Below, piece by piece: positions 17,432 to 25,642 of a stretch of 52,490 nt of DNA (the first letter of the stretch is position 1; each line of letters opens with the position of its first letter). The DNA comes from JACQRW01 sp964371935 (GTDB taxonomy: Bacteria; Patescibacteriota; Minisyncoccia; Sungbacterales; HO2-52-23): contig CAYJOT010000002.1 in assembly GCA_964371935.1 (NCBI GenBank), forward strand, positions 1 to 52,490, in the 5' to 3' direction. A program made the translations under genes and the position numbers. The notes under the pieces were generated by a model. That model was not told the DNA's origin, did no database searches, and saw only the letters and a list, made by a program, of their open reading frames with translations.

Positions 17432-17950
17432 ATGAACAAAAAAGAAAAAACCGTGGTGCCGCGATCGCGATGGATACCGGATGAGCTTTTTCAAGCGATC
17501 CAGAAAAACATGCCGGTCGCATGCGTTGATCTGATTGTGCTCCGCAGGAAAAGAGCTGGTATTCTTGAAACGCTCCTTATCAAAAGAAAAATCTACCCCG
17601 AAGAAAGGAAATGGTGCCTGATCGGCGGGCGGATCCTCAAAGACGAGTACACCAAAGATACAATCAAGCGTCAGGCAAAAGAGGAGCTCGGCGTATCGGT
17701 AAAAATTCTCCCGCCATGGAGCGAGCATATGCCGTTTGCCGTTTTCAACGATCCGGTTTCCGACGCGCAAAAACACTTTGTCGTGCTTGTGTATCCGGTT
17801 GCGGTTACCAAAGGCAAACCAAAGGCAAGCGGCCCGGAATTCAGCGAAGCAAGGTGGTTTCCGCTCAACAAGCTTCCTCCGGCAGCACGAATCGCTTTCT
17901 ACCACTCAAAAGTGCTTGCAATGTTTTCCGATCGCGTCAAAACAAAATAA
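17432..17950 (+). CDS. Nudix hydrolase, GDP-mannose mannosyl hydrolase-like
   Basis: About 172 residues from the ATG at 17432, preceded by AAAGG; an ATG at 17387 is possible. The Nudix box GGRILKDE...RQAKEELGV fits GX5EX7REUXEEXGU except that Gln replaces the Glu after Arg. GDP-mannose hydrolases also have an altered box, and the flanks (WCLIGGR, HFVVLVYPV, EARWFPLNKLP) fit them. It may hydrolyse a GDP-sugar and balance that pool. Two SDR genes follow in the same direction, the first 22 bases on. Confidence 0.7.
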   Translation: MNKKEKTVVPRSRWIPDELFQAIQKNMPVACVDLIVLRRKRAGILETLLIKRKIYPEERKWCLIGGRILKDEYTKDTIKRQAKEELGVSVKILPPWSEHMPFAVFNDPVSDAQKHFVVLVYPVAVTKGKPKASGPEFSEARWFPLNKLPPAARIAFYHSKVLAMFSDRVKTK

Positions 17951-17972
17951 TTCTCTTTTCCGTTGTAATAGT

Positions 17973-18974
17973 ATGTCAAAAACACTCATCACCGGCGGAA
18001 CCGGATTTATCGGATACCATCTGGCAAAACGTTTGGTCGCACAAGGATATGAAGTAGTGCTTGCGGACAATTTTTTCCGCAGCGAACGCGATGCCGATCT
18101 CCTGACACTCCTTAAAGAGCCGAACATCAAGCTCATTGAAACCGATCTGACAGATGCAGCTTCATGGGATGCGCTCGGTACCGGATACGACTATGTCTAC
18201 CATCTTGTCGGCATCAACGGCACCAAACTTTTTTACGAGATTCCCCACGAAGTGCTGCGTATCGGAGTCACTACTACATTGAATGCGCTTGACTGGTTCA
18301 GGATAAAAAACAATCCGCCAGCCGGCGTACCAAGCGCAAAAATACTTTATACTTCCTCAAACGAGGCGTATGCCGGAGCGCTTGATGCGTTCGGCAAACT
18401 CCCCATTCCCACGCCGGAAAACGTGCCCTTAGTGATCGCGGATCCGTACAATCCGCGCTGGTCCTATGCCGGACAGAAACTCATCGGCGAGCTTTTTTTC
18501 ATCCACTACGCCAAAGCATACGGTTTCCGCATGTCCATTGTGCGCCCGCACAATTTTTACGGCCCGCGCGAAGGATATTTGCACGTGATACCGGAGATCA
18601 TCGAGCGCATCGGCGAGCGCCCTGATCCGTTCCCGATTTTAGGCGCCGACGGCACGCGCTCTTTCTGCTATATCGATGACGCGGTCGAAGCAATACAGAC
18701 CGTCATGGAATCGGACAAAACCGACAACGGTACCTATCACATCGGCACGCATGAGGAAACGCTGATCAAAGACCTGATTGAAAACCTGTTTACCCTTATG
18801 AGTTGGCACCCCAAAGAGCTGGATATTACCAATTCGCCCGCAGGCAGCGCAAAGCGCCGTCTGCCCGATGTCTCCAAAATCAAACGCGATACAGGATGGG
18901 AAGCGAAAATCGGATTGGAAGAAGGGCTGCGGAAAACAATCGAGTGGTATATCGCGCATCCGCACAAGAAGTAA
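17973..18974 (+). CDS. NAD-dependent epimerase/dehydratase (extended SDR), paralogue 1
   Basis: A 333-residue SDR starting MSKTLITGGTGFIGYHLAKRL; upstream in-frame sequence is a shadow of the Nudix gene. It has LYTSSNEAYAG, PRWSYAGQKLIGE with the catalytic Tyr and Lys, and RPHNFYGPREGY. It probably acts on a nucleotide sugar. The next gene starts directly after the stop and is a clear paralogue, so the pair arose by tandem duplication. Confidence 0.82.
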   Translation: MSKTLITGGTGFIGYHLAKRLVAQGYEVVLADNFFRSERDADLLTLLKEPNIKLIETDLTDAASWDALGTGYDYVYHLVGINGTKLFYEIPHEVLRIGVTTTLNALDWFRIKNNPPAGVPSAKILYTSSNEAYAGALDAFGKLPIPTPENVPLVIADPYNPRWSYAGQKLIGELFFIHYAKAYGFRMSIVRPHNFYGPREGYLHVIPEIIERIGERPDPFPILGADGTRSFCYIDDAVEAIQTVMESDKTDNGTYHIGTHEETLIKDLIENLFTLMSWHPKELDITNSPAGSAKRRLPDVSKIKRDTGWEAKIGLEEGLRKTIEWYIAHPHKK

Positions 18975-19964
18975 ATGTCCAAAACACTTATAACCGGCGG
19001 AGCCGGTTTTGTCGGGTATCATCTGGCAAAACGCCTGGCGGATCAGGGACACGAGATAGTGCTCGCGGATAATTTTGTGCGGCAAGAAAACGGGTATACG
19101 AACGGCACCATGATCCAAGCCGATCTTACCGATCCGGCATCATATGATAAACTCGGTACCGGATATGATTACATATATCATCTCGCAGGTATCAATGGTT
19201 TCCGGCAGTTTATGGATATTCCGCACGAAGTGCTGCGCGTAGGCGCTGCCGCAACTTTAAATATTCTTGAATGGTTCCGAGTTAAAAATAATAATCCGGC
19301 CGCAAAAATTCTTTTCACGTCGTCCAACGAAGTACTTACCGGAGCTTACGAAGCATTCAGCGCCTTACCTATTCCCACGCCGGAAAACGTGCCGCTGGTG
19401 ATCGCGGATCCGTACAATCCGCGGTGGTCGTATGCCGGATCGAAAATCATCAGCGAACTGTTTTTCATCCACTACGCAAAAGCATATAATCTGCGCGTGG
19501 TGATCGCACGCCTGCACAACCTCTACGGCCCCTGCGCCGGATACGATGCCATGATCCCGAAATTCATCGAACGCATCAAAAACCGCCTTGACCCATTCCC
19601 CTTGTTCGGTCAGGACGATTCCCGCGCCTCATGCTACATTGCCGACGCAGTCGAGGCCATGCAAATGGTTGTTGAATCACCCGCAACCGACGGACAAACA
19701 TATCACATCGGCGACTCCCGCGAGACAACGATTAAAATTCTACTGGAAACAATGTTTGAGATCATGCGATGGCGTCCGAAAGAATTCGATATTAAACCAT
19801 CTCCAAACAACACAGCAACCCGCGACCTACTCGACGTTTCCAAAATCAAACGCGACACCGGCTGGGAAACCAAAACAACACTCCAAGATGGGTTGCGAAA
19901 AACCATCAAGTGGTATCTTGCACACCCATTTTCAATTCAACATTCTCTTACGATCGTGAGATAG
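18975..19964 (+). CDS. NAD-dependent epimerase/dehydratase (extended SDR), paralogue 2
   Basis: A 329-residue tandem paralogue of the preceding gene, with MSKTLITGGAGFVGYHLAKRL, FTSSNEVLTGAYEAF, PRWSYAGSKIISE and RLHNLYGPCAGY. Residues such as IPTPENVPLVIADPYNPRW are shared exactly. The last nine codons (IQHSLTIVR) and the stop lie within palindrome C (19935-19972), so the repeat forms this gene's 3' end. The two copies may have diverged toward successive steps or different substrates. Confidence 0.82.
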   Translation: MSKTLITGGAGFVGYHLAKRLADQGHEIVLADNFVRQENGYTNGTMIQADLTDPASYDKLGTGYDYIYHLAGINGFRQFMDIPHEVLRVGAAATLNILEWFRVKNNNPAAKILFTSSNEVLTGAYEAFSALPIPTPENVPLVIADPYNPRWSYAGSKIISELFFIHYAKAYNLRVVIARLHNLYGPCAGYDAMIPKFIERIKNRLDPFPLFGQDDSRASCYIADAVEAMQMVVESPATDGQTYHIGDSRETTIKILLETMFEIMRWRPKEFDIKPSPNNTATRDLLDVSKIKRDTGWETKTTLQDGLRKTIKWYLAHPFSIQHSLTIVR

Positions 19965-19972
19965 TGTTGAAT
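19935..19972. repeat. 38-bp CGATCG-centred palindrome, copy C
   Basis: Arms ATTCAACA (19935-19942) and TGTTGAAT (19965-19972), with CGATCG at 19951-19956 exactly central; most intermediate positions also pair. It supplies the last codons and stop of the 18975-19964 gene and lies between convergent genes. TTTTT follows 4 bases later, so this copy could act as a + strand terminator. Confidence 0.8.
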
Positions 19973-20002
19973 CGAGTTTTTCGACAACAAAAAATTACCG
20001 CC

Positions 20003-21250
20003 TCAAAAAATCTCCACCTTTGGCAGCGGCATGATAAATTTGCCTTTGTAGCCGGCTGCGCGGAGTTTTTCCATGAGTTCTTGGCCGATGTGCCAGGAGA
20101 GCATGAGCGCGTATTCGGGCTGGTCTTCAAAGAGTTGTTTTTCGTCCAGGACCGGAATATGCGTACCCGGGGTAAACATACCGATCTTGGGGGATCCGGT
20201 CCGCTCCACGGCGTAATCGAGCAGTTGTTCGTCGATCTTCGCGAATCCGAGCAGCGTATTCGAGCGGCACGGGCTCCCAATACCCACAATGCGTGCGCCT
20301 GTCTGCTTGCACTCAATCAGCATCCGCAACAACTCGTGTTTTGCGCCAACTGCAGCTGCCGCAAACTCGCGGAGTTTTTTAATGTCATACAGTCCGGCTT
20401 CTTTTTCTTTTTTCATGAGTTCCTTTACGCGAGCAGACGGGGCGCGTTTTCCTTTTATCGCATACACACGGATAGAACCTCCGGCAGCGGTAATGCGCTC
20501 TGCATCCACGATGCTCATGCCATACTGTGCGAAAAGATATGCAAGGGGTTTTAATCCGTAAAATCGCAAGTGCTCGTGATATACTGTATCGAATTCAAGC
20601 TTTTCGATAATGTCCATCAGGTACTGGGATTCGGAAACGAAAATACCGTCTTTGTCCAAAACAGTTTTGATGCTTGCCATGAGCTGCGGTATGTTGATGA
20701 TGTGTGCAAACACATTGGTCGCGGCCACAAATCTTGCGTGTCCGTATTTTTTCACGATGGCGCGGCTGGTTTTCAAATCAAGAAATGCCTGGATCGTAGG
20801 AATCTTATTTTTATTCGCCACCTTTGCCGCATCAGTCGGCTCAATGCCCAGCACCCGCATCCCCTTTTCTTTGAATTGCGCAAGAAGCGAGCCGTCGTTG
20901 GAGCCGATGTCTATGATCAGGTCTTTGGGCTTGAAGTGATACTTTTCATCCATGGTGTCCGCAAGCTGGCGGAAATTGCGTATGAGCATATTGGTCATGC
21001 CGGTCCGGTACGGATAGTTTTTTGGAAACACGATTTCCGGATCAATGATATAGTCCACCTGTGTGAGCCCGCACTTGCTGCAAAACTGCAGATTGAGCGG
21101 ATACGTCATCTCATGCACGAGCCGATCCGTCAAATACTCCTGCGGAATCGGCTGATGCCCGAGCGAAAGCACCGGCAATAGTTTCCCATTCCCGCAAACC
21201 TGGCACTTAGTAACCGGCCCGATGTGGCGCGCTGTTGATTTTCTTGGCAT
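20003..21250 (-). CDS. Sugar C-methyltransferase (TylCIII/NovU type)
   Basis: About 415 residues from the ATG at 21250; the longer frame to 21481 is not supported. It begins with a zinc-binding module (CQVCGNG ... FCSKCGLTQ), then the SAM-binding IDIGSNDGSLL, the conserved TNVFAHI and YHEHLRFYGL, and a C-terminal domain with GIGSPCRSNTLL. This is the Methyltransf_13/11/14 order of enzymes that methylate carbon 3 of keto-deoxy sugars. A 3-deoxygenating enzyme elsewhere in the window (963-2201) makes a branched deoxysugar plausible. Confidence 0.88.
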   Translation of the reverse strand: MPRKSTARHIGPVTKCQVCGNGKLLPVLSLGHQPIPQEYLTDRLVHEMTYPLNLQFCSKCGLTQVDYIIDPEIVFPKNYPYRTGMTNMLIRNFRQLADTMDEKYHFKPKDLIIDIGSNDGSLLAQFKEKGMRVLGIEPTDAAKVANKNKIPTIQAFLDLKTSRAIVKKYGHARFVAATNVFAHIINIPQLMASIKTVLDKDGIFVSESQYLMDIIEKLEFDTVYHEHLRFYGLKPLAYLFAQYGMSIVDAERITAAGGSIRVYAIKGKRAPSARVKELMKKEKEAGLYDIKKLREFAAAAVGAKHELLRMLIECKQTGARIVGIGSPCRSNTLLGFAKIDEQLLDYAVERTGSPKIGMFTPGTHIPVLDEKQLFEDQPEYALMLSWHIGQELMEKLRAAGYKGKFIMPLPKVEIF

Positions 21251-21308
21251 AGTTTTACTCTGTTTACGATAAAAAATAGAACGCAAAAAAACACGTTTCA
21301 GTAACGTG

Positions 21309-21337
21309 AATATAGCACCAAGAGTCCGGTCGCGCAA
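21309..21337 (-). promoter_or_regulatory. Promoter for the C-methyltransferase gene
   Basis: -35 TTGCGC (21337-21332), 17-base spacer, -10 TATATT (21314-21309). The leader would be about 50 bases and contains a small CACGTT/AACGTG hairpin. Moderate match. Confidence 0.4.
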
Positions 21338-21350
21338 GCCGACAAAAAAT

Positions 21351-21379
21351 TTGACTAAAACGAAAGATGGCAGTACACT
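21351..21379 (+). promoter_or_regulatory. Promoter for the glycosyltransferase operon at 21398
   Basis: -35 TTGACT (21351-21356), 17-base spacer, -10 TACACT (21374-21379). Transcription would start about 12 bases before the ATG at 21398, leaving no room for a usual ribosome site. Confidence 0.5.
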
Positions 21380-21397
21380 TGAGCCGTAAAAACAGCT

Positions 21398-22324
21398 ATG
21401 CTCCAAACCCTCTCCTACATTATCGCGACCAAAAACAAGCTCCCTTATTTTAAACAAGGAATAGAGAGATTGATCGCGCACAAAAAACCGGATGAGGAGA
21501 TACTGGTGGCGGACGGGGCGTCAACGGACGGGACACCGGAGTATCTGGCGGAGTTGAAGTGGCAAGGGAAGATTGAGTATTTTGTTTCGGAGAAAGATTT
21601 CTGCGAATCGCATGCGCTCAACAAGCTTTTTTTGGCGGCGCGTGGAGAAGTGATCAAGATCATAAACGACGACGATGCGTATTATTTTCCGGCAATTGAG
21701 GCGTGCAAGAATTTTATGGTTGAGCACCCGGAGATCGACTTTATGGGTACGGAAGGCGGGTCGTTCAAACACGAGACCCCGGACAGACAGGTGATCCGAC
21801 GGGTCGCGGGGTACCAACAAAACTACCGGAAGTGGAGAGAGCATCGCACGCCGTTCGAGTTTGCGGTATTGGGGCTTATGTTTCGCCGGTCTTCTCTTCC
21901 GCTGCTGGGCCTTTGGGATCTTTCGTTCAAAAATGCTGATGCCGAGTATACGTTCCGCTCCACTGCCGGGCCGGGAAAACTTGCGTGGTGCCTGAACCCC
22001 AGCTTCGTATTCATACGCACCAAAGAAGGAGTTACCATGAATAACTTGAAAAGAATGCACGCCGAGGCGCTGCGGCTGCGAAAGTTTTATCTGGATGAAG
22101 ACCCGCCATGGCCTCTTCTGATCACGCTCAAACGCCCCTTTCGCAACATGCGCGAGATCATGCAGGCGCGAAAGAGCGAGGCGGCAAGGAAGCAGTCGGG
22201 TTCTCCCGACGTGCGTGGGAGTTCCCCCGACGTACGTCGGGGTTCATGGAGCGAGCTCTACCAGGAAGGCGAGCAGTGGCTGATTGAGCAAAATAAGGAA
22301 AAGAAGTTTGAGTTTCTTTCATGA
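21398..22324 (+). CDS. Family 2 glycosyltransferase, paralogue 1
   Basis: A 308-residue GT-A enzyme with LSYIIATKNKLPYFKQG, EEILVADGASTDGT and the metal-binding INDDDAYYF. It is a tandem paralogue of the next gene, sharing EILVADGASTDGT, KIEYFVSEKDF and MFRRSSLP. Near the C-terminus QSGSPDVRGSSPDVRRGS is encoded by two tandem copies of a palindrome (22203-22242) and is absent from the paralogue, so it is an insertion. Sugar specificity is unknown. Confidence 0.85.
   Translation: MLQTLSYIIATKNKLPYFKQGIERLIAHKKPDEEILVADGASTDGTPEYLAELKWQGKIEYFVSEKDFCESHALNKLFLAARGEVIKIINDDDAYYFPAIEACKNFMVEHPEIDFMGTEGGSFKHETPDRQVIRRVAGYQQNYRKWREHRTPFEFAVLGLMFRRSSLPLLGLWDLSFKNADAEYTFRSTAGPGKLAWCLNPSFVFIRTKEGVTMNNLKRMHAEALRLRKFYLDEDPPWPLLITLKRPFRNMREIMQARKSEAARKQSGSPDVRGSSPDVRRGSWSELYQEGEQWLIEQNKEKKFEFLS
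22203..22242. repeat. Tandem in-frame palindromes in a glycosyltransferase gene
   Basis: Two palindromes lie back to back: CTCCCGACGTGCGTGGGAG (22203-22221) and CCCCGACGTACGTCGGGG (22225-22242), the second perfect. They encode the repeated SPDVRG/SPDVRR. A third copy with one difference is in frame in another glycosyltransferase gene at 33610-33627. Confidence 0.75.
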
Positions 22325-23232
22325 CTATGACGCAAACTATTACCCTTTCCTATATTATAGCAACCAAAAATAAACTCCCCTACCTCAAAGCAGGGCTTGA
22401 AAAACTTATCGCGCAGAAAAAGCCGGATGAGGAGATACTGGTGGCGGACGGGGCGTCCACCGACGGGACTGCGGAGTATCTGGCAGAGTTGAAGGCGGCG
22501 GGGAAGATTGAGTATTTCGTATCGGAGAAAGATTTCGGCCTCGCGCATGCCTTGAACAAGCTGGTGCTCGCCTCAAACGCGACGCTGCTGAAGTACCTCA
22601 CGGATGACGATGCGTTCGATTACGCGACCATCAGAAAGTGCAGGGAATTCATGCTCGCGCATCTGGAAATTGATCTCGTGAACACGGAGGGAGGATCACT
22701 CAACGATCCCAGCCGCACGATCGCACAGGATGATCCGCTCCAGATTGTGCGCGCGCTTACCTACAAGCAGCCCTACCGGAAATGGCAGGAAGATCATACG
22801 CCGTTTTACTTCTGCGACCTCGGGATCATGTTTCGACGCTCCTCGCTTCCGGTAATCGGCTTCTGGAACGTGCTTTTTCCCGGACCGGATATCGAGTTTT
22901 CGCTCCGGACAAGCAAAGGACGGGTCAATATCGCGTGGTATACCGGCTACTCGTATGTGAATATCAGCAATCCACAGAGCGTGAGCATGGTGTTCATGCG
23001 AAAGACCAAGAAACTGAGGGAACGGCTCACGAAGTTCTATTTTGACAGGAACCCGGATTCGTTTATGATAGAGAGACTGAAAGCACTCCGGAATAAACTC
23101 CGGAGGGGGTTGAAGCGGGCGGACGCCGCAATGCCGTTTCAGGAACAATGGCCGCAACTCGTCCGGATCGCGGAACAATGGCTTGAACTGAAAAATAAGC
23201 AGGGACGCCCAGAATTCCTTTGGAAACGCTGA
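22321..23232 (+). CDS. Family 2 glycosyltransferase, paralogue 2
   Basis: A 303-residue paralogue of the preceding gene, overlapping its stop (ATGA). It has LSYIIATKNKLPYLKAG, EEILVADGASTDGT and LTDDDAFDY for metal and donor binding. It lacks the SPDV repeat insert of paralogue 1. The pair probably adds similar residues in different linkages. An ATG at 22327 is also possible. Confidence 0.85.
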   Translation: MTMTQTITLSYIIATKNKLPYLKAGLEKLIAQKKPDEEILVADGASTDGTAEYLAELKAAGKIEYFVSEKDFGLAHALNKLVLASNATLLKYLTDDDAFDYATIRKCREFMLAHLEIDLVNTEGGSLNDPSRTIAQDDPLQIVRALTYKQPYRKWQEDHTPFYFCDLGIMFRRSSLPVIGFWNVLFPGPDIEFSLRTSKGRVNIAWYTGYSYVNISNPQSVSMVFMRKTKKLRERLTKFYFDRNPDSFMIERLKALRNKLRRGLKRADAAMPFQEQWPQLVRIAEQWLELKNKQGRPEFLWKR

Positions 23233-23236
23233 CACC

Positions 23237-24028
23237 ATGTTTTACACGCTCAAAATACGCGCGTTGAATCACCCGTTTCTCAAACGGGTGATACGCAAAG
23301 GGAAAAAACTGGCGGGCTTCAAGAATACGACAAACGATTCGTTCGACAATGCCGCGCTGATACGGAAATATATTTCCGGAAAATCGTTTGCCGACATCGG
23401 CTGCATGTGGGGCATCGACGGTTTCTTTTCTTTTTTCGCCGAAGAGCACGGAGCCGCCAATGTGGTGGCCGTAGACGTATATCCGGAAAGCGAAAAATTC
23501 ATGGAGGAGAAAAAGCGGCGGAATTCAAAGATCCGCTTCGTGCAGGGAGACATAAACCTGCCGGAAGTGATGGATGCCATCGGTGTGTGCGACGTGGTCT
23601 TTTGCTCGGGCGTACTTTACCATACGCCGGACCCTATACATCTGCTGCTCCGCCTGCGGGCGATCTGTGGAGAGACGCTGATTCTGAATACCGCCGCGAT
23701 CCCCGAAGTGCACGGCTTAAGAAACGCCGCCATATTCTACCCGTTTCTCGATGCGTCACAACGAAAAATCTGGAACCGGAAAATGGGCAGCCAGAAAGGG
23801 ATAACCGAACCATACGAGCCGGAGAGCGGATATGGAAACTGGTTCTGGGGCATGACGCCAAGCGCAATTGAATCAATGCTCAAATGCGCCGGGTTTGAAG
23901 TGCAAGAACGTTATATTTTCCCTTTCAGATGCGTATTTGTCTGCAAGACCATTCCCATTCAGTTTGTTGCCGAATCCGGAGAGTGGACCACCCCGAAAAG
24001 CGGGAATTCTCTCAAATTCAGGAACTGA
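23237..24028 (+). CDS. Class I SAM-dependent methyltransferase
   Basis: A 263-residue Rossmann methyltransferase: motif I FADIGCMWGIDGFFS (about 51-65), the acidic strand AVDVYPES, QGDINLPEV (motif II region) and VVFCSGVLYHTPDP (motif III). The arrangement resembles DUF1698/CmoB-like proteins, but the setting suggests glycan methylation. It follows a glycosyltransferase after 4 bases and precedes a DUF268 gene by 13. Confidence 0.78.
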   Translation: MFYTLKIRALNHPFLKRVIRKGKKLAGFKNTTNDSFDNAALIRKYISGKSFADIGCMWGIDGFFSFFAEEHGAANVVAVDVYPESEKFMEEKKRRNSKIRFVQGDINLPEVMDAIGVCDVVFCSGVLYHTPDPIHLLLRLRAICGETLILNTAAIPEVHGLRNAAIFYPFLDASQRKIWNRKMGSQKGITEPYEPESGYGNWFWGMTPSAIESMLKCAGFEVQERYIFPFRCVFVCKTIPIQFVAESGEWTTPKSGNSLKFRN

Positions 24029-24041
24029 CGAAAAAGACATC

Positions 24042-24818
24042 ATGAATACTCGCGAACAACTCAAACGCGTGACTCTTTTAAAATTCCTAGTGGTTGTCGG
24101 ACGCGTTTTTCGCAATAGACATGGGGTTGTTGTAAAAACATCGGTGCTGATTTCTTTTTTCCGTTCATGGGCAACGTTCCGGCGCATGCCCCGCAACGAG
24201 GCATTCGCCGTCCAAACTTGCGATCTCTACCCGCGCCTGTTTGATGATACTCACGGAACGCCGATTGATCCGGTCTACTTTTACCAAGACACATGGTGCG
24301 CGAAAAAAATCTTCGATGCGAAACCGGAGCGTCACTACGATATCGGCTCGGAAGCCGAATTCATCGGCATCGTTTCCCAGTTCGTGCCCGTGACGATGGT
24401 GGACATCCGGCCGCTGCCGGTCGCGCTGCCCAATCTTTCGTTCGTACAGGGAGATATCGCGCATCTTCCGTTCGCGGACAACAGCATTGCATCGTTGAGT
24501 TCCATCTGCGTGATCGAACATATCGGCCTGGGGCGCTACGGCGATCCGCTTGACCCGTTCGGTTCGGAAAAGGCCATTGCGGAGATGATCCGGGTGCTTG
24601 CCCGAGGTGGATCATTCTATATCTCGGTACCTATTGATTCCGAAAACAAAGTGTACTTTAACGCGCATCGGGCGTTCACCCCGGACTATATTTTCAAACT
24701 GTGCGCGTCTCTCACGCTCATTGAAGAGCGCTACATATACGGCAACCGCATGGAAGAACAGTATAGTCCAAAAAAAGGATTCGGCACCGGCCTGTATCAT
24801 TTTCAGAAAGCACAATAA
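24042..24818 (+). CDS. DUF268 family protein
   Basis: A 258-residue protein from the ATG at 24042; an upstream start at 23868 only reads through the previous gene. It carries the DUF268 pattern: DPVYFYQDTWCAKKIFD, HYDIGSEAEFIGIVSQF, VDIRPLP, GDIAHLPFADNSI, EHIGLGRYGDPLDPFG and FNAHRAFTPDYI. The fold resembles a SAM methyltransferase, but the function of the family is not settled. Its place among methyltransferases and glycosyltransferases suggests glycan modification. Confidence 0.82.
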   Translation: MNTREQLKRVTLLKFLVVVGRVFRNRHGVVVKTSVLISFFRSWATFRRMPRNEAFAVQTCDLYPRLFDDTHGTPIDPVYFYQDTWCAKKIFDAKPERHYDIGSEAEFIGIVSQFVPVTMVDIRPLPVALPNLSFVQGDIAHLPFADNSIASLSSICVIEHIGLGRYGDPLDPFGSEKAIAEMIRVLARGGSFYISVPIDSENKVYFNAHRAFTPDYIFKLCASLTLIEERYIYGNRMEEQYSPKKGFGTGLYHFQKAQ

Positions 24819-24823
24819 CGATT

Positions 24824-25570
24824 ATGCATATTAAAGTCTCCTCCCATCGCGCGATCAAATTCATTCTTTTTCAGCGCACCCAGTATCTACTATGGCGGCG
24901 CAGCAAGATCGTACAACATCTCATGCGTCCCCTGCCAAAGCGCCTTGCATTCGCGCTTGAGTCACTCGCAAGCAATTTCAACGCGACCGTATCTCTGGAG
25001 GCATTATTCACCGGGAAACACGTGGAAAAAATGTTCAACGAAGAAATGATGGCCGAGTACGCGGCTATGAAGCCCTATCTACCGGCTCATGCGCGCGCAA
25101 TCCTCGATATCGGAGCCGGAGTCGGAGGTATTGACATATTGCTTGGCAAACATTACGAAGCAGACCACCCCATGATCTATCTGCTTGACAAGACCGAAAT
25201 GCCGGGCAAAGTATATTACGGCTTGCGGGAGAAGGGATGTTTTTACAACTCGCTCGGGCTTGCCCGCGATCTGCTGGTAGAAAACGGCATCAGGCCCGAA
25301 CAAATTTGTTTGCAGGAGGCCACGGAAGACAACCGCATTATCTCCGATACGAAATTCGATCTTATCGTCTCGCTCATCTCGTGGGGATTTCACTATCCTA
25401 TTGCGACCTATCTTGATCAGGTGTATGAGAAACTTGCCCATAGTGGTGTGGTGATCACGGATGTGCGCAGGCATGGCGATGGAATTGCCCTGCTCCAGAA
25501 AAAATTCGGTAAAATAAAAATTATGTTCGAAGCACAAAAACACGTGCGCATTGTTGCGTGGAAACAATAA
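24824..25570 (+). CDS. SAM-dependent methyltransferase-like protein, paralogue 1
   Basis: A 248-residue protein with AILDIGAGVGGIDILLG (motif I), IYLLDKTEMP in place of the usual acidic strand 2, and FDLIVSLISWGFHYPIATYLDQVY. A close paralogue lies at 26625-27341, sharing LDKTEMP, SLISWGFHYPI and TYLDQVY. The two are separated by palindrome B and a fucosyltransferase-like gene. Function in glycan methylation is inferred from context. Confidence 0.72.
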   Translation: MHIKVSSHRAIKFILFQRTQYLLWRRSKIVQHLMRPLPKRLAFALESLASNFNATVSLEALFTGKHVEKMFNEEMMAEYAAMKPYLPAHARAILDIGAGVGGIDILLGKHYEADHPMIYLLDKTEMPGKVYYGLREKGCFYNSLGLARDLLVENGIRPEQICLQEATEDNRIISDTKFDLIVSLISWGFHYPIATYLDQVYEKLAHSGVVITDVRRHGDGIALLQKKFGKIKIMFEAQKHVRIVAWKQ

Positions 25571-25584
25571 TGAAAAGTACCCAT

Positions 25585-25622
25585 AGTATACAAACACTCA
25601 CGATCGTATCAATTTGTATACT
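25585..25622. repeat. 38-bp CGATCG-centred palindrome, copy B
   Basis: This is the exact reverse complement of copy A (11365-11402): arms AGTATACAAA and TTTGTATACT, core CGATCG at 25601-25606. Identity ends at the 38-bp boundary. It lies between a methyltransferase and a fucosyltransferase-like gene. A and B form a perfect inverted pair around a 14.2-kb segment. Confidence 0.85.
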
Positions 25623-25642
25623 TACATCAGCGGCATCATAAC

